A stretch of DNA of 64,000 nt from the NCBI RefSeq assembly GCF_000332195.1, contig NZ_KB235922.1, positions 6,297,322-6,361,321 of the forward strand. Reading direction: 5' to 3'. Shown piece by piece: positions 26,891-35,551 of this stretch. This DNA is from Pleurocapsa sp. PCC 7319. GTDB lineage: Bacteria; Cyanobacteriota; Cyanobacteriia; Cyanobacteriales; Xenococcaceae. Under the pieces are notes generated by a model. The model did not search any database. It was given only the letters and a program-made list of their open reading frames with translations, and was not told the origin of the DNA. The stretch's first letter is position 1. Every line of letters begins with the position of its first letter. The position numbers and the translations under genes were made by a program.

Positions 26891-27607
26891 ATGACACCTC
26901 AATCATCAGCTAATACTTTACCCAAAGTTATTTTTTTAGATGCTATGGGTACGTTATTTGATCTTAAAAGCAGTGTTGGCGAAATATATCAACAATATGC
27001 GCTTAAATATGGTGTAAAAGCAGATGCTCAATTACTTAATAATGCTTTTATCAATAGCTTTAAATCTGCTCCGAAACTAGCATTTACTGCAACTAAACAA
27101 AAGCCAATCGAAGAGCAAGAGTTTGACTGGTGGAAAAATGTTGTTCAAACAACTTTTTTCCAACTTGGTCTTCTAAAACAATTCAGTGATTTTACTGATT
27201 TTTTTAGGGAAATTTATACTTATTTTGCTACAGAAGACCCGTGGTATGTTTTTCCTGATGTATTTCCTATGCTTCAAAAATGGAAATATCAAAAAGTTCA
27301 ATTAGGAGTTATTTCTAACTTTGATAGCCGCTTACATGAGGTACTAACAGTCTTAAATTTAGAACATTTCTTTACTACTATTACAATTTCTTCGATGGAG
27401 GGATTTGCTAAACCTGACCAAAAAATTTTTAATATTGCTTTAAAAAAACATCAGTTAATTCCTCAACAAGCATGGCATATTGGAGACAGTCTTATTGAAG
27501 ATTATCAAGGAGCAAAAAACGTGGGGATTAGAGCATTTTGGTTAAACCGTTCTTTATCTTCACGGAAGAACGAAAATCAGCTACCCAATTTAAGTAGTCT
27601 GGGATAA
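26891..27607 (+). CDS. HAD-IA protein of the HDHD3-like group
   Basis: A 238-residue HAD-fold protein. Motif I is FLDAMGTLFDL: Asp17 is the nucleophile but the usual Asp at +2 is Met19. Motif II is GVISNFDSRLHE, motif III is GFAKPDQKIFN, and motif IV is HIGDSLIEDYQGAKN. The segment order and spacing resemble the HDHD3 group, in which the +2 acid is also often absent, so this is more likely a family trait than a loss. Without that general acid, phosphatase turnover should be slow. It lies 2 bases after the acyltransferase gene and may be cotranscribed. The substrate is unknown. Confidence 0.75.
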   Translation: MTPQSSANTLPKVIFLDAMGTLFDLKSSVGEIYQQYALKYGVKADAQLLNNAFINSFKSAPKLAFTATKQKPIEEQEFDWWKNVVQTTFFQLGLLKQFSDFTDFFREIYTYFATEDPWYVFPDVFPMLQKWKYQKVQLGVISNFDSRLHEVLTVLNLEHFFTTITISSMEGFAKPDQKIFNIALKKHQLIPQQAWHIGDSLIEDYQGAKNVGIRAFWLNRSLSSRKNENQLPNLSSLG

Positions 27608-27672
27608 ACTTGTGTTTATATATTGCTTTATAGATATACTTTTACAAACTAAAAAATGGGGGGATACGGGCT

Positions 27673-28557
27673 TTGGATACAGCTAATCAGCAAAGAATAC
27701 TGGGATATTTTATAGAAGAAGCGAAAGAGCATCTCCAAACTCTTGAGCAAGGTATCTTGCAGCTATCTACAGCTGTTCGTGATGCAGAAACTGTCAATGA
27801 AATGTTCCGAGCGGCTCATTCGGTCAAGGGTGGGGCAGCAATGTTAGGTTACACTAGCATCCAAAAAACTGCTCACCGTTTGGAAGATTCATTTAAGATT
27901 CTTAAGGATAATCCAGTTGATGTCGATCACAAATTAGAGACACTGTTTCTCAACGGATACGATCACCTCCAAGATTTAATTGAACGCTTAGAAAGTTCTG
28001 CCGATTTTAGTGATAATGATGCTGTAGAAATCCTACAGCAAGCAGAATCTAACTTTGCTCTATTAGATCAATATCTACAGCAGCTATTGTCAGGGGGGGG
28101 CTCAGATAGCGTCAGTATTAGCCAGCAAGTAACAACAATCCTGAAACAAATGCTGCAATTATTTAAGCAGCCTGACAGTCCAGAAAGTCGTCAAAAATTG
28201 CATATTTCCTGTCAACATCTCAGTGAGATAGCTCCAGAAGAAACCAATTGGCAACAATTAGTAACTACTACCCAAAAGGCAATCACTAACAAAAAATATC
28301 CCTATGGAACTATTGCCAAAGTAGTTATTCAAGAGATCAAACAAGCTGGTGATTATTTAAATTCTGGACAAATAGATAAGCTGGTTCCCAGTAGAAATCT
28401 ACAGCAACTTGCGGCAACTGCGGTCGAAACTTCAGGTGCTATTAGTGCTACTGTGACTATACCCACTGATCCTCAAGGAGCAGCATTAGCCCTGATTAAG
28501 ACTTTTAACAAACAACAAATTTCTCAGATATTCCAGATTATTAAAAGCCGTATATAG
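27673..28557 (+). CDS. Free-standing Hpt-domain protein
   Basis: A 294-residue protein with one histidine phosphotransfer (Hpt) domain at the N-terminus: EEAKEHLQTLEQGILQL and the phosphorylation helix FRAAHSVKGGAAMLG (H near residue 51). The remaining 170 residues are helical and lack a response-regulator or kinase fold; the middle contains a run of glycine (SGGGSD). Such soluble Hpt proteins pass phosphate between hybrid kinases and response regulators. The CheA-like kinase at 35552 is a possible partner in this window, but only because it is nearby. The start is TTG, with the G-rich GGGGGGATACGGG upstream as the possible ribosome binding site. Confidence 0.8.
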   Translation: MDTANQQRILGYFIEEAKEHLQTLEQGILQLSTAVRDAETVNEMFRAAHSVKGGAAMLGYTSIQKTAHRLEDSFKILKDNPVDVDHKLETLFLNGYDHLQDLIERLESSADFSDNDAVEILQQAESNFALLDQYLQQLLSGGGSDSVSISQQVTTILKQMLQLFKQPDSPESRQKLHISCQHLSEIAPEETNWQQLVTTTQKAITNKKYPYGTIAKVVIQEIKQAGDYLNSGQIDKLVPSRNLQQLAATAVETSGAISATVTIPTDPQGAALALIKTFNKQQISQIFQIIKSRI

Positions 28558-28649
28558 TTAACATTTCATCATCTGTATTGAGATTAAGTCGATTAATATA
28601 TGTCATAATAAATACTTATAAACTTAAGTGCGTTAATCATTAATTAGCT

Positions 28650-28931
28650 GTGTTTCAATTTGCGATTGATGCAGTCGGTGTATTTAAACCCGTTTTACTT
28701 CAACTGCGTTTTGTTGGTGCCTGTTCCCTGTTAGTTCTTTGCGGTTGGAGTTTGGCTAGTTTTGCTATAGATGCAGTAGCACGAGGGAAAAAAATGCATC
28801 AAATACCTTGTACAAAATGTCGTTTTTTTACTGGAGATTACCGTCTCAAATGTACGGTGAATCCAAATATTGCTAACTCAGAACAAGCTATTGATTGTTC
28901 TGATTTTCAGCCAAAACATCTCTACGAATAG
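28650..28931 (+). CDS. Small membrane protein with a four-cysteine motif
   Basis: A 93-residue protein, start GTG. It has one transmembrane span (about residues 14-34, LRFVGACSLLVLCGWSLASF) and a C-terminal tail with cysteines spaced IPCTKCRFFTGDYRLKCTV...IDCSDF: a CxxC pair, then two more. The four cysteines could hold zinc or an iron-sulfur cluster or form disulfides. I recognise it only as a conserved-looking small cyanobacterial protein and do not assign a function. The following 320 bases are gene-free. Confidence 0.55.
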   Translation: MFQFAIDAVGVFKPVLLQLRFVGACSLLVLCGWSLASFAIDAVARGKKMHQIPCTKCRFFTGDYRLKCTVNPNIANSEQAIDCSDFQPKHLYE

Positions 28932-29252
28932 AGTGTTTCTGAAGTTGGGAGTCGCCTCTTTGGTCAACTGATTTGATATGTCGCCAGTTTTAATGCTTTC
29001 AGCTTAGGGGAAATTTTGTCCTAACTCCAGTCAATTTTAGCAGCCTAGTTTTATTTGTCCTGATCGAATAAGTGGATCTAAATTAGTTTAGATATTTCGT
29101 TTAATTATTACTGAATCAGTTAAACTCAATTAGCTTCTAATTCGGTTATTTTTGTAATTTAATATTAATATTTTTTCTGCTCCTCTTATCAAATTCTAAA
29201 AATTGAGTTAAAATTCGCCCAACGACTTCTCAAAAATATCGGAGTTTACTCA
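28932..29252. other. Gene-free spacer
   Basis: I see no ORF, RNA gene or clear repeat in this 320-base stretch. It is AT-rich, and its last 60 bases should contain the promoter for the FtsL-like gene. Confidence 0.5.
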
Positions 29253-29768
29253 ATGTCTGCCCTTCGTCAACCTGATTTTCCTAATGAATACTATGCCTTA
29301 AGTCACTCCATTAAGAAGGCAAGCAATCTAAAGCAAGCAGTAGTTGTAAATTCCTCTCCAAGGTCGTCTAAAACATTACATTCTACTACTTTTCCCCAGA
29401 CAAATAATCTTCCTCGTCACCTACAAGTTTTGTCATTACTACAAAAAGGTTCTTTTGGGTTAGCCTTAGTTTCAATGGCTACAAGTATTAGTCTCTATAT
29501 ATCGACTGTTCAAATTCCCAAACTTTGGAGTCAAGAATATCAAAATCTTGAAAACCTTCAACGTCAAGAGCGACAATTAATAGCAATTAACGAAACTATT
29601 AAATATCAGATTGCCCAAGAAGCTGGAAAAAATAGTAACTTGACAGTATCTACACCAGAGTCAGCTTTATTTATTTCTCCAGCCCAAGTAAGTATTAAAA
29701 CTATGCCTGAGCAAACCAGAAATCAGCAAAAAAGAGTTGAGCTAAAATATAATAATTTAGGATATTAA
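29253..29768 (+). CDS. FtsL-like bitopic coiled-coil protein (candidate)
   Basis: A 171-residue protein with a basic, probably disordered N-terminus of about 65 residues, a single transmembrane span (about 68-87, GSFGLALVSMATSISLYIST), a following helical coiled-coil segment (SQEYQNLENLQRQERQLIAI) and a short polar tail. This layout, and the position directly upstream of ftsI, match FtsL, the bitopic divisome protein that binds FtsB and FtsQ; in many bacteria the order is rsmH-ftsL-ftsI. Sequence similarity to FtsL cannot be judged by eye because the family evolves fast. FtsI starts 200 bases downstream. The call is by context and topology. Confidence 0.5.
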   Translation: MSALRQPDFPNEYYALSHSIKKASNLKQAVVVNSSPRSSKTLHSTTFPQTNNLPRHLQVLSLLQKGSFGLALVSMATSISLYISTVQIPKLWSQEYQNLENLQRQERQLIAINETIKYQIAQEAGKNSNLTVSTPESALFISPAQVSIKTMPEQTRNQQKRVELKYNNLGY

Positions 29769-29969
29769 TCTTAATTTATCTAAAAAAATTCTGGAAAAAG
29801 TGATTGAAAAATCGAGTATAGTTACTGCATAAAATTATTGGCAATCTAGGTAAAAGTTTTTTTATATAATTAATAATCAAAATAGTAGTTGGCAATCAAG
29901 AATTATTGGTTTTTATACTCAATTATTGATAAATTCATTTTATTGCCCGACTACATTAATTGCTTGATT

Positions 29970-31910
29970 ATGACTAAATCTAAGTTTAAACTGCCTCTAA
30001 GATTATCCAAAAATTCCAATTCTCAAGTCAGACAAAAAACTAACCATTCATTCTCTCGAATTCATTCTCAAGCATCAAATCAAAATAGGTTATATTCATC
30101 CAATCAATATGTATTGCGATTGTTTCTAGTGTGGGGAGTATTGATCACAGGGTCAATTGGTTTAACAGCCAGACTTTACCATCTACAGATTGTCGATCCT
30201 GTTATTAAATATGAACAAGCACCCAAGGGGAAAAGATTGACTCAGATCGCCCAAGATCAGCAAACTACACAACTGCGTTTTTATATTCCTCGTCGTCAAA
30301 TTGTAGACCGTCAACAAAATGTTCTGGCAACCGATCACATAATCTATACCCTTTATGTCCATCCCTACTTATTTAAGAGAAATTCACAATCAGTACCGGC
30401 AGAAGAAATTGCCGAAAGCTTAGCAGAGATTCTAGGCGACAAAACTCCTGATGAATTACTAGCGATTTTTAATCAGCAAGATTGGGGAATTCGTTTAGCG
30501 GGAAATTTACCAGAATCTGTCAAGGAAAAAATTCTCGCTCTACAAATTGATGGTTTAGATTTAAGACAAAACTATTCTCGTTTTTATCCTCATCAGGAAA
30601 TGGCAGCCGAAGTTACAGGTTATGTTAATCAAGATAGCAGCCGTGCTCCCCAAGCTGGTGTGGAGTATACTCAAAACAAATTATTAGAACGTCAGCCGAT
30701 TAGCTGGAAAATGAGACGTAGCTTTAGCAACAACGAAGCTATATTTCATCCAGGAGATTTAGAGCGATCGCAACAGATGTTTAATTTCGACGATCTGCGA
30801 CTACAGTTAACCATCGATCTCCGTTTGCAACAAATAGCCCGCAATGCCTTAAACCAGCAGATGAAGAAATACAAGGCAAAACGGGGTACAGTAATTGTCA
30901 TGGATGTGAGAGATGGTGCCATTTCAGCATTGGTATCCGAACCAACTTACGATCCCAACGCCTACTATAAATACGACATTGGACTATTTAAAAACTGGGC
31001 AATTACCGATCTCTATGAACCAGGCTCGACCTTTAAACCAATAAATATTGCTCTTGCCCTAGACGCTGGGGTTATTTCTCCCCAAGATACTTTTGACGAT
31101 ACGGGAAAAATTCAAATCAAGGACGCTCTAATACGCAACCACGACTACGATAAAAAAGGTGCGCGAGGCAAAGTAACCCTGCCAGAAATTCTTCAGTATT
31201 CCAGTAATGTGGGCATGATCAAGGTGATGCAACGGATGAAACCGATTGATTACTATCAAGATTTACAGGAATTGGGAATTGAGGACGAAGTGGAATTTGA
31301 TATTCCTGGATACACTACTGGAAGATTAAAGAATGAGGTAGAATTTACTGTTAGAGAAATTGAACCCGCTACCACCGCTTTTGGTCAGGGTTTTTCTCTA
31401 ACTCCTTTAAAATTAATTCAAATTCATGCAGCATTGGCTAACGAAGGTAAGTTAATCACCCCCCATGTAGTTAGGGGTTTATCAGACTATGAAGGCTATT
31501 TACACTACTCTCTGCCACCCACTAGTAAGCAAGTTTTCTCGCCTGAAACTGCCCGTACTGTTCTCAAAATGATGGAAAAAGTGGTGGAAGATGGGAGCGG
31601 TTATGCAGCCAAAATTCCTGGTTACAGGATCGCGGGAAAAACAGGAACTTCACAAAAAGCGATCAATAAAGGAGGGTACGATGAAACAGCTAAGATTACT
31701 AGTTTTGTCGGCTTGTTCCCTGTCGAAGCACCTCGTTATGCTGTGTTAGCAGTAGTAGATGAACCCCAAGGAATGCATACCTATGGCTCTACTGTTGCCG
31801 CACCAATAGTCGGCTCAGTGATTCAAGGAATTATTAATATCGAAGGAATACCACCGAACAAAGAGGCATCGTCGGCAAACTCCGAAGAATCAACTCAGGG
31901 TAATCAATAA
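29970..31910 (+). CDS. ftsI: Penicillin-binding protein 2-type transpeptidase FtsI
   Basis: A monofunctional class B penicillin-binding protein, the transpeptidase of the division septum. From the ATG at 29970 (MTKSKFKL) it has 646 residues. It has a basic cytoplasmic N-terminus, one membrane span (about residues 48-66, FLVWGVLITGSIGLTARLY), the dimerisation region, and the three active-site motifs: S-x-x-K in YEPGSTFKPINIA, S-x-N in YSSNVGMIK, and K-T-G in AGKTGTSQ. An in-frame TTG 81 bases upstream would add a hydrophobic extension but looks poor. It is preceded by the FtsL-like gene on the same strand. Confidence 0.93.
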   Translation: MTKSKFKLPLRLSKNSNSQVRQKTNHSFSRIHSQASNQNRLYSSNQYVLRLFLVWGVLITGSIGLTARLYHLQIVDPVIKYEQAPKGKRLTQIAQDQQTTQLRFYIPRRQIVDRQQNVLATDHIIYTLYVHPYLFKRNSQSVPAEEIAESLAEILGDKTPDELLAIFNQQDWGIRLAGNLPESVKEKILALQIDGLDLRQNYSRFYPHQEMAAEVTGYVNQDSSRAPQAGVEYTQNKLLERQPISWKMRRSFSNNEAIFHPGDLERSQQMFNFDDLRLQLTIDLRLQQIARNALNQQMKKYKAKRGTVIVMDVRDGAISALVSEPTYDPNAYYKYDIGLFKNWAITDLYEPGSTFKPINIALALDAGVISPQDTFDDTGKIQIKDALIRNHDYDKKGARGKVTLPEILQYSSNVGMIKVMQRMKPIDYYQDLQELGIEDEVEFDIPGYTTGRLKNEVEFTVREIEPATTAFGQGFSLTPLKLIQIHAALANEGKLITPHVVRGLSDYEGYLHYSLPPTSKQVFSPETARTVLKMMEKVVEDGSGYAAKIPGYRIAGKTGTSQKAINKGGYDETAKITSFVGLFPVEAPRYAVLAVVDEPQGMHTYGSTVAAPIVGSVIQGIINIEGIPPNKEASSANSEESTQGNQ

Positions 31911-32211
31911 TTTCAATTAACCATTAAGTCGTTCTAATGTCGCTTTACATCATCCTGGGAAAGAGTTAAAACCACTATTGTAATACTTAAGTTTGGAGTT
32001 AAAAATACTCGCTATTTTCTTCGGAAACGTCGAGTGAGCGCGAGAAGCTACCCAACGAAGTTTGGAGTTATTTTTTTAGGAAAATAATCAGAAATTCAGA
32101 TGTCTAAAAACTGATAAATTCTACTCAATTTCTGAGTTTTTAGCTTTGTCGAACTCACTTTGTTGTTAAATCGTCAAAATCAAATAAGTTAAGTGGTAAT
32201 TGCAATACCCA
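31911..32211. other. Gene-free spacer with a direct repeat
   Basis: No gene is visible. AAGTTTGGAGTTA occurs twice, at about 31988 and 32058, flanking a 57-base segment with small inverted pieces (TCTTCGGAAACGTCGAGTGAGCG). This looks like a dispersed repeat unit. Confidence 0.4.
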
Positions 32212-33159
32212 ATGCAGAATAATTCTTTGCTTGATAATCTTAGTCAGAAGATAGATGAAATCGTTATTGGTCAGTCAGATCTGGTAAAACAGCTATTAGT
32301 AGCATTGCTCACTGGTGGTCATGTCATTATTCAGGGGGTACCAGGAACAGGAAAAACTTTATTAGTGAAGGTTTTATCTCGGCTGATCTCAGCGGATTTT
32401 CGCCGTATACAGTTAACCCCCGATATCCTTCCCTCAGATATCTTAGGAACCAATATTTTTGACCTCAACAGTCGTGAATTTATCCTTAAAAAAGGACCTG
32501 TTTTTACAGAAATCCTGCTAGCTGACGAAATTAATCGCACCCCCCCTAAAACTCAAGCAGCGTTACTCGAATCTATGGAGGAACAACAGATCACCCTCGA
32601 CGGGGAAACTATGCTTTTACCTCCTTTGTTTTGGGTCGTTGCTACCCAGAACTCTCTAGAGTTTGAAGGTACATATCCCCTACCTGAAGCACAACTCGAT
32701 CGCTTTTTGTTTCAGCTATTAGTAGATTATCCAACCAAGGATGCCGAAAAGAAAATGCTGCTCAATGCCCAGTCAGGATTCAAGGCGAAAAAACTAGATC
32801 TAGATTTGATTAAAGCGATCGCCACTGTAGATGATATTTTGGCATTGAGACAACAGGCGCAAACTATTCAGGTAGCAGATAACATTCTGGATTATGTACT
32901 TAATTTAGTTGAACGTACCCGCCAGCATCCCGATTTGTTTTTAGGAGCATCACCACGAGCTGCTGTAGCTTGGCTAAATGCCACTAAAGCAAATGCTTGT
33001 TTGTCAGGGAGAGATTTTGTCACCCCCGATGATGTTAAAGAAATAGCTAAACCTCTATTACGTCATCGACTAATACTTAAACCTGAGGCACAACTTGATA
33101 ATGTCAAAATAGACGAAGTGATTGAGTCATTGCTGAAGCAGATATCAGTTCCCAGATAA
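32212..33159 (+). CDS. MoxR-family AAA+ ATPase
   Basis: A 315-residue MoxR AAA+ ATPase, from the ATG at 32212 (a TTG 12 bases upstream is an alternative). Walker A is GVPGTGKTLL (about residue 42), Walker B is EILLADEINRTPPKTQAAL, sensor 1 is VVATQNSLEFEGT and the arginine finger region is LDRFLFQL. The C-terminal AAA lid is present. MoxR proteins work as chaperones in the assembly of protein complexes, usually next to a DUF58 (and von Willebrand factor) protein, and a DUF58 protein is encoded downstream at 34189. A methyltransferase gene lies between them. Confidence 0.92.
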   Translation: MQNNSLLDNLSQKIDEIVIGQSDLVKQLLVALLTGGHVIIQGVPGTGKTLLVKVLSRLISADFRRIQLTPDILPSDILGTNIFDLNSREFILKKGPVFTEILLADEINRTPPKTQAALLESMEEQQITLDGETMLLPPLFWVVATQNSLEFEGTYPLPEAQLDRFLFQLLVDYPTKDAEKKMLLNAQSGFKAKKLDLDLIKAIATVDDILALRQQAQTIQVADNILDYVLNLVERTRQHPDLFLGASPRAAVAWLNATKANACLSGRDFVTPDDVKEIAKPLLRHRLILKPEAQLDNVKIDEVIESLLKQISVPR

Positions 33160-33170
33160 AGGGCTTTGCC

Positions 33171-33214
33171 TGTTAGTTATTAGTTATTAGTTATTAGCTA
33201 CTAGCTATTAGCTC
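33171..33214 (+). repeat. TTAGTTA-type heptamer tract
   Basis: GTTATTAGTTATTAGTTATTAG is followed by CTACTAG and CTATTAG units, between the moxR and methyltransferase genes. The spacing unit is seven bases, as in the tract at 45716-45774. Confidence 0.65.
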
Positions 33215-33232
33215 CAATATCCTTTAAAAGTT

Positions 33233-34036
33233 ATGGATTATATTCACGGTTATTCCCATCAAGAACAAGAAAGATTACTTCAACAGGCGGAATACTTGAG
33301 AGAAAAGTTAATCTTGAAGGATCTTGATTACCAAGCAGGAGAAAGTTTATTAGAGATTGGCTGTGGGGCGGGAGCGGTATTAGGCATTTTAGGACAAGCT
33401 TTTCCTAGTTTAAAGCTGGCGGGCATTGATTTAGAAGAGAAGCAAATAGAATATGCGACTAACCATTTAAAAACTCTCAATTTCGCAAATGTCGATCTAC
33501 GAATAGGTGATGCCGCAAATTTACCTTGGCAAGACAACCAGTTTAATTACGTTTATGCAATTTGGTTTATGGAACATCTCAATAATCCTCAGCAAGTATT
33601 AGCAGAGGCAAAAAGAGTTCTTCGACCAGGAGGAACAATTACTCTAACGGAAACTGATTACCGTACAATCTTGATTTCACCAGAATCTGCCGATTATCGC
33701 TATCTTATGGATACTCTCTGTGAATTATTACTACAAGCTCAGGGAAACCCCTATATCGGGCAATCTTTGGGAACGTTGCTGAATCAGACTGGGTTTAATG
33801 AGATAAGTAATCAACCAATTTCTTTCCATTATGCTAACAGTTTAAATAGCCAAGAATTACAAGACTTTATTGAATATGTAGACTCTTGGTTAGCACCAAC
33901 GATCAATTTGGCGATCGCCAGATTGGGCAAAGATCCTCAAAGGCTTAACGCTGGCTTGAACTGGTTTCGGAGCATTCCTGAGCGTGACAATGGCGCAGTT
34001 TCAGTTACTATCTATCGTGCTATTGCCACTGGTTAA
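33233..34036 (+). CDS. Class I SAM-dependent methyltransferase
   Basis: A 267-residue methyltransferase with a standard Rossmann SAM fold: LLEIGCGAGAVLGIL (motif I, about residue 42), AGIDLEEKQIEYA (acidic end of beta 2), FNYVYAIWFMEHL (about residue 105) and LRPGGTITLTETDYRT. It belongs to the UbiE/Methyltransf_11/25 group. No specific substrate is suggested by the sequence. The gene sits between moxR and DUF58 genes in the same direction but is separated from both by repeats, so it may not be part of their unit. ATG start; preceded by a heptamer repeat tract and followed directly by a MITE-like repeat. Confidence 0.85.
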   Translation: MDYIHGYSHQEQERLLQQAEYLREKLILKDLDYQAGESLLEIGCGAGAVLGILGQAFPSLKLAGIDLEEKQIEYATNHLKTLNFANVDLRIGDAANLPWQDNQFNYVYAIWFMEHLNNPQQVLAEAKRVLRPGGTITLTETDYRTILISPESADYRYLMDTLCELLLQAQGNPYIGQSLGTLLNQTGFNEISNQPISFHYANSLNSQELQDFIEYVDSWLAPTINLAIARLGKDPQRLNAGLNWFRSIPERDNGAVSVTIYRAIATG

Positions 34037-34148
34037 TATCGCAGTACGTTATTGGTTAGGACAACTTTAATTAACTGCTCGAAAGTAATCAGTAATCAGT
34101 AATCAGTAATCAGTAATCAGTTTTCTAATATAAGTCAGTATCGCTATA
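34036..34148 (+). repeat. MITE-like repeat with heptamer array, second copy
   Basis: The left end (34036-34061, ...CAGTACGTTATTGGTTAGGA) and right end (34123-34148, CTAATATAAGTCAGTATCGC...) are the same family as 3295-3557. The centre is a clean array of GTAATCA heptamers (34085-34120), five to six copies. Total length is only 113 bases because the GC-rich insert of the 3295 copy is missing. It overlaps the last base of the methyltransferase stop region. Confidence 0.65.
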
Positions 34149-34188
34149 TTTTTTCCATCCTTTCCATTATCCCTTATCTTTCTACATC

Positions 34189-35496
34189 ATGATTCCATCC
34201 CGAAGATGTTACGTTCTTTTAGCCATAGGTGGTTTGGGTGCTGCGCTTTTAGATATCCTGATTGATCGTCAGGTAAGTCTCAATTTTTTGCGAATTTATG
34301 ATTTTACCCTGTTAGTTGGAACTATTGTGGATGCATCTCAGGTTAAAGAAAGTGCTATTGAAGTAACACGCCAGAAAATAGAACGCATCTCCGTAGGTCG
34401 GGAGAACCTGATTGAATTAAAGATTAAATCAGGTAAGGCAAGGGCGATCGCTCTTATTCGTGATTCTTTTCCTCAGCAGTTTGCAGTTAATATCGATTCC
34501 TTAGAAGTGAATTTACCTCCTAACAGCTCTAAAGAATTAACTTACACGATAAATCCTGATAGTCGTGGAGAATATCAATGGGGTGATATCCAAGTACGTC
34601 AGTTAGGTAAGTTTGGTTTGGCTTGGCGAGATTGGAAAATCCCAGCTAGCCAAAAAGTAACAATCTATCCCGATTTGATTAGCTTAAAGGAACTTTCGAT
34701 TCGTTTAACCCTGGAAAATGCTGGTGCCATGCGTCAGGCGAGAAGATTAGGTAACGGTACAGAATTTGCTGAATTGCGAGAATATCGAACAGGAGAAGAT
34801 ATCCGTTTGATTGATTGGAAAGCTACGGCTCGCCGCGATCGCCCTGTTGTCAGGGTATTGGAACCAGAACAGGAACAAACTTTGTTGATCTTGCTAGACC
34901 GAGGACGTTTGATGACGGCAAGAGTTAGTGGGTTAAAACGATTTGATTGGGGTTTAAACGCCACTTTATCTCTGGCATTGGCGGGATTGAGTCGTGGAGA
35001 TAAAGTTGGCGTAGCAGTATTCGATCGCGATGTTACCACCTGGATATCTCCAGAAAGAGGCAATCATCACCTATCAAAATTAGTTGATCGCCTAACACCA
35101 ATCCAGCCCATATTATTAGAACCAGACTACCTCGGAGCAGTAACCAAAGTAATTACGCAACAAACTCGTCGCGCTTTAGTAATGGTAATCACAGATATCG
35201 TAGACGCGACTGCCTCTAGTGAGTTACTAGGTGCGATGATCCGTCTAACACCACGTTATCTTCCCTTCTGCGTCACCCTGCGCGATCCTCTGGTAGATCG
35301 GATTGCCCATTCCCCGACGGATAATACCAGAGATACTTATTCTCGTGCAGTGGCATTAGATTTACTCGCCCAACGTCAGGTAGCCTTTGCCCAATTAAGA
35401 CAACGAGGTGTTTTAGTACTGGATGCTCCCTGCGATCGCATTAGCGAAGAATTAGTTGATCGCTATCTGCAACTAAAAGCTCGTAATTTATTATAA
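34189..35496 (+). CDS. DUF58-domain protein
   Basis: A 435-residue protein of the DUF58 family, usually partnered with MoxR. Two hydrophobic segments in the first 45 residues (LAIGGLGAALLDILI, LRIYDFTLLVGTIVDA) anchor it to the membrane. A beta-rich part follows, then the diagnostic EYRTGEDIRLIDWKATARRD segment (about residue 196) and a von Willebrand factor A-like part with LLILLDRG and ALVMVITDIVDATASS (metal-site-like). MoxR-DUF58 pairs are thought to assemble or activate envelope complexes, but their cyanobacterial targets are unknown. Confidence 0.88.
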   Translation: MIPSRRCYVLLAIGGLGAALLDILIDRQVSLNFLRIYDFTLLVGTIVDASQVKESAIEVTRQKIERISVGRENLIELKIKSGKARAIALIRDSFPQQFAVNIDSLEVNLPPNSSKELTYTINPDSRGEYQWGDIQVRQLGKFGLAWRDWKIPASQKVTIYPDLISLKELSIRLTLENAGAMRQARRLGNGTEFAELREYRTGEDIRLIDWKATARRDRPVVRVLEPEQEQTLLILLDRGRLMTARVSGLKRFDWGLNATLSLALAGLSRGDKVGVAVFDRDVTTWISPERGNHHLSKLVDRLTPIQPILLEPDYLGAVTKVITQQTRRALVMVITDIVDATASSELLGAMIRLTPRYLPFCVTLRDPLVDRIAHSPTDNTRDTYSRAVALDLLAQRQVAFAQLRQRGVLVLDAPCDRISEELVDRYLQLKARNLL

Positions 35497-35497
35497 A

Positions 35498-35512
35498 GGA
35501 GCTTTGCTCCTA
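35498..35512 (+). terminator. Small hairpin after the DUF58 gene
   Basis: AGGAGCTTTGCTCCT is a perfect 6-bp stem with a 3-base loop, directly after the DUF58 stop. There is no clear T tract on the plus strand, so termination is plausible but not certain. It may belong to the group of CTTTG mini-hairpins seen near 6547. Confidence 0.4.
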
Positions 35513-35551
35513 GCTATCAGCTTTAGAGGATAATTTTAATTATAATCAACA

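Noticed and set aside
34081-34125. The GTAATCA array could suggest a CRISPR-like repeat cluster.
   Set aside because: Units are seven bases with no spacers, and no cas genes are near. It is a simple tandem repeat within a MITE-like element.
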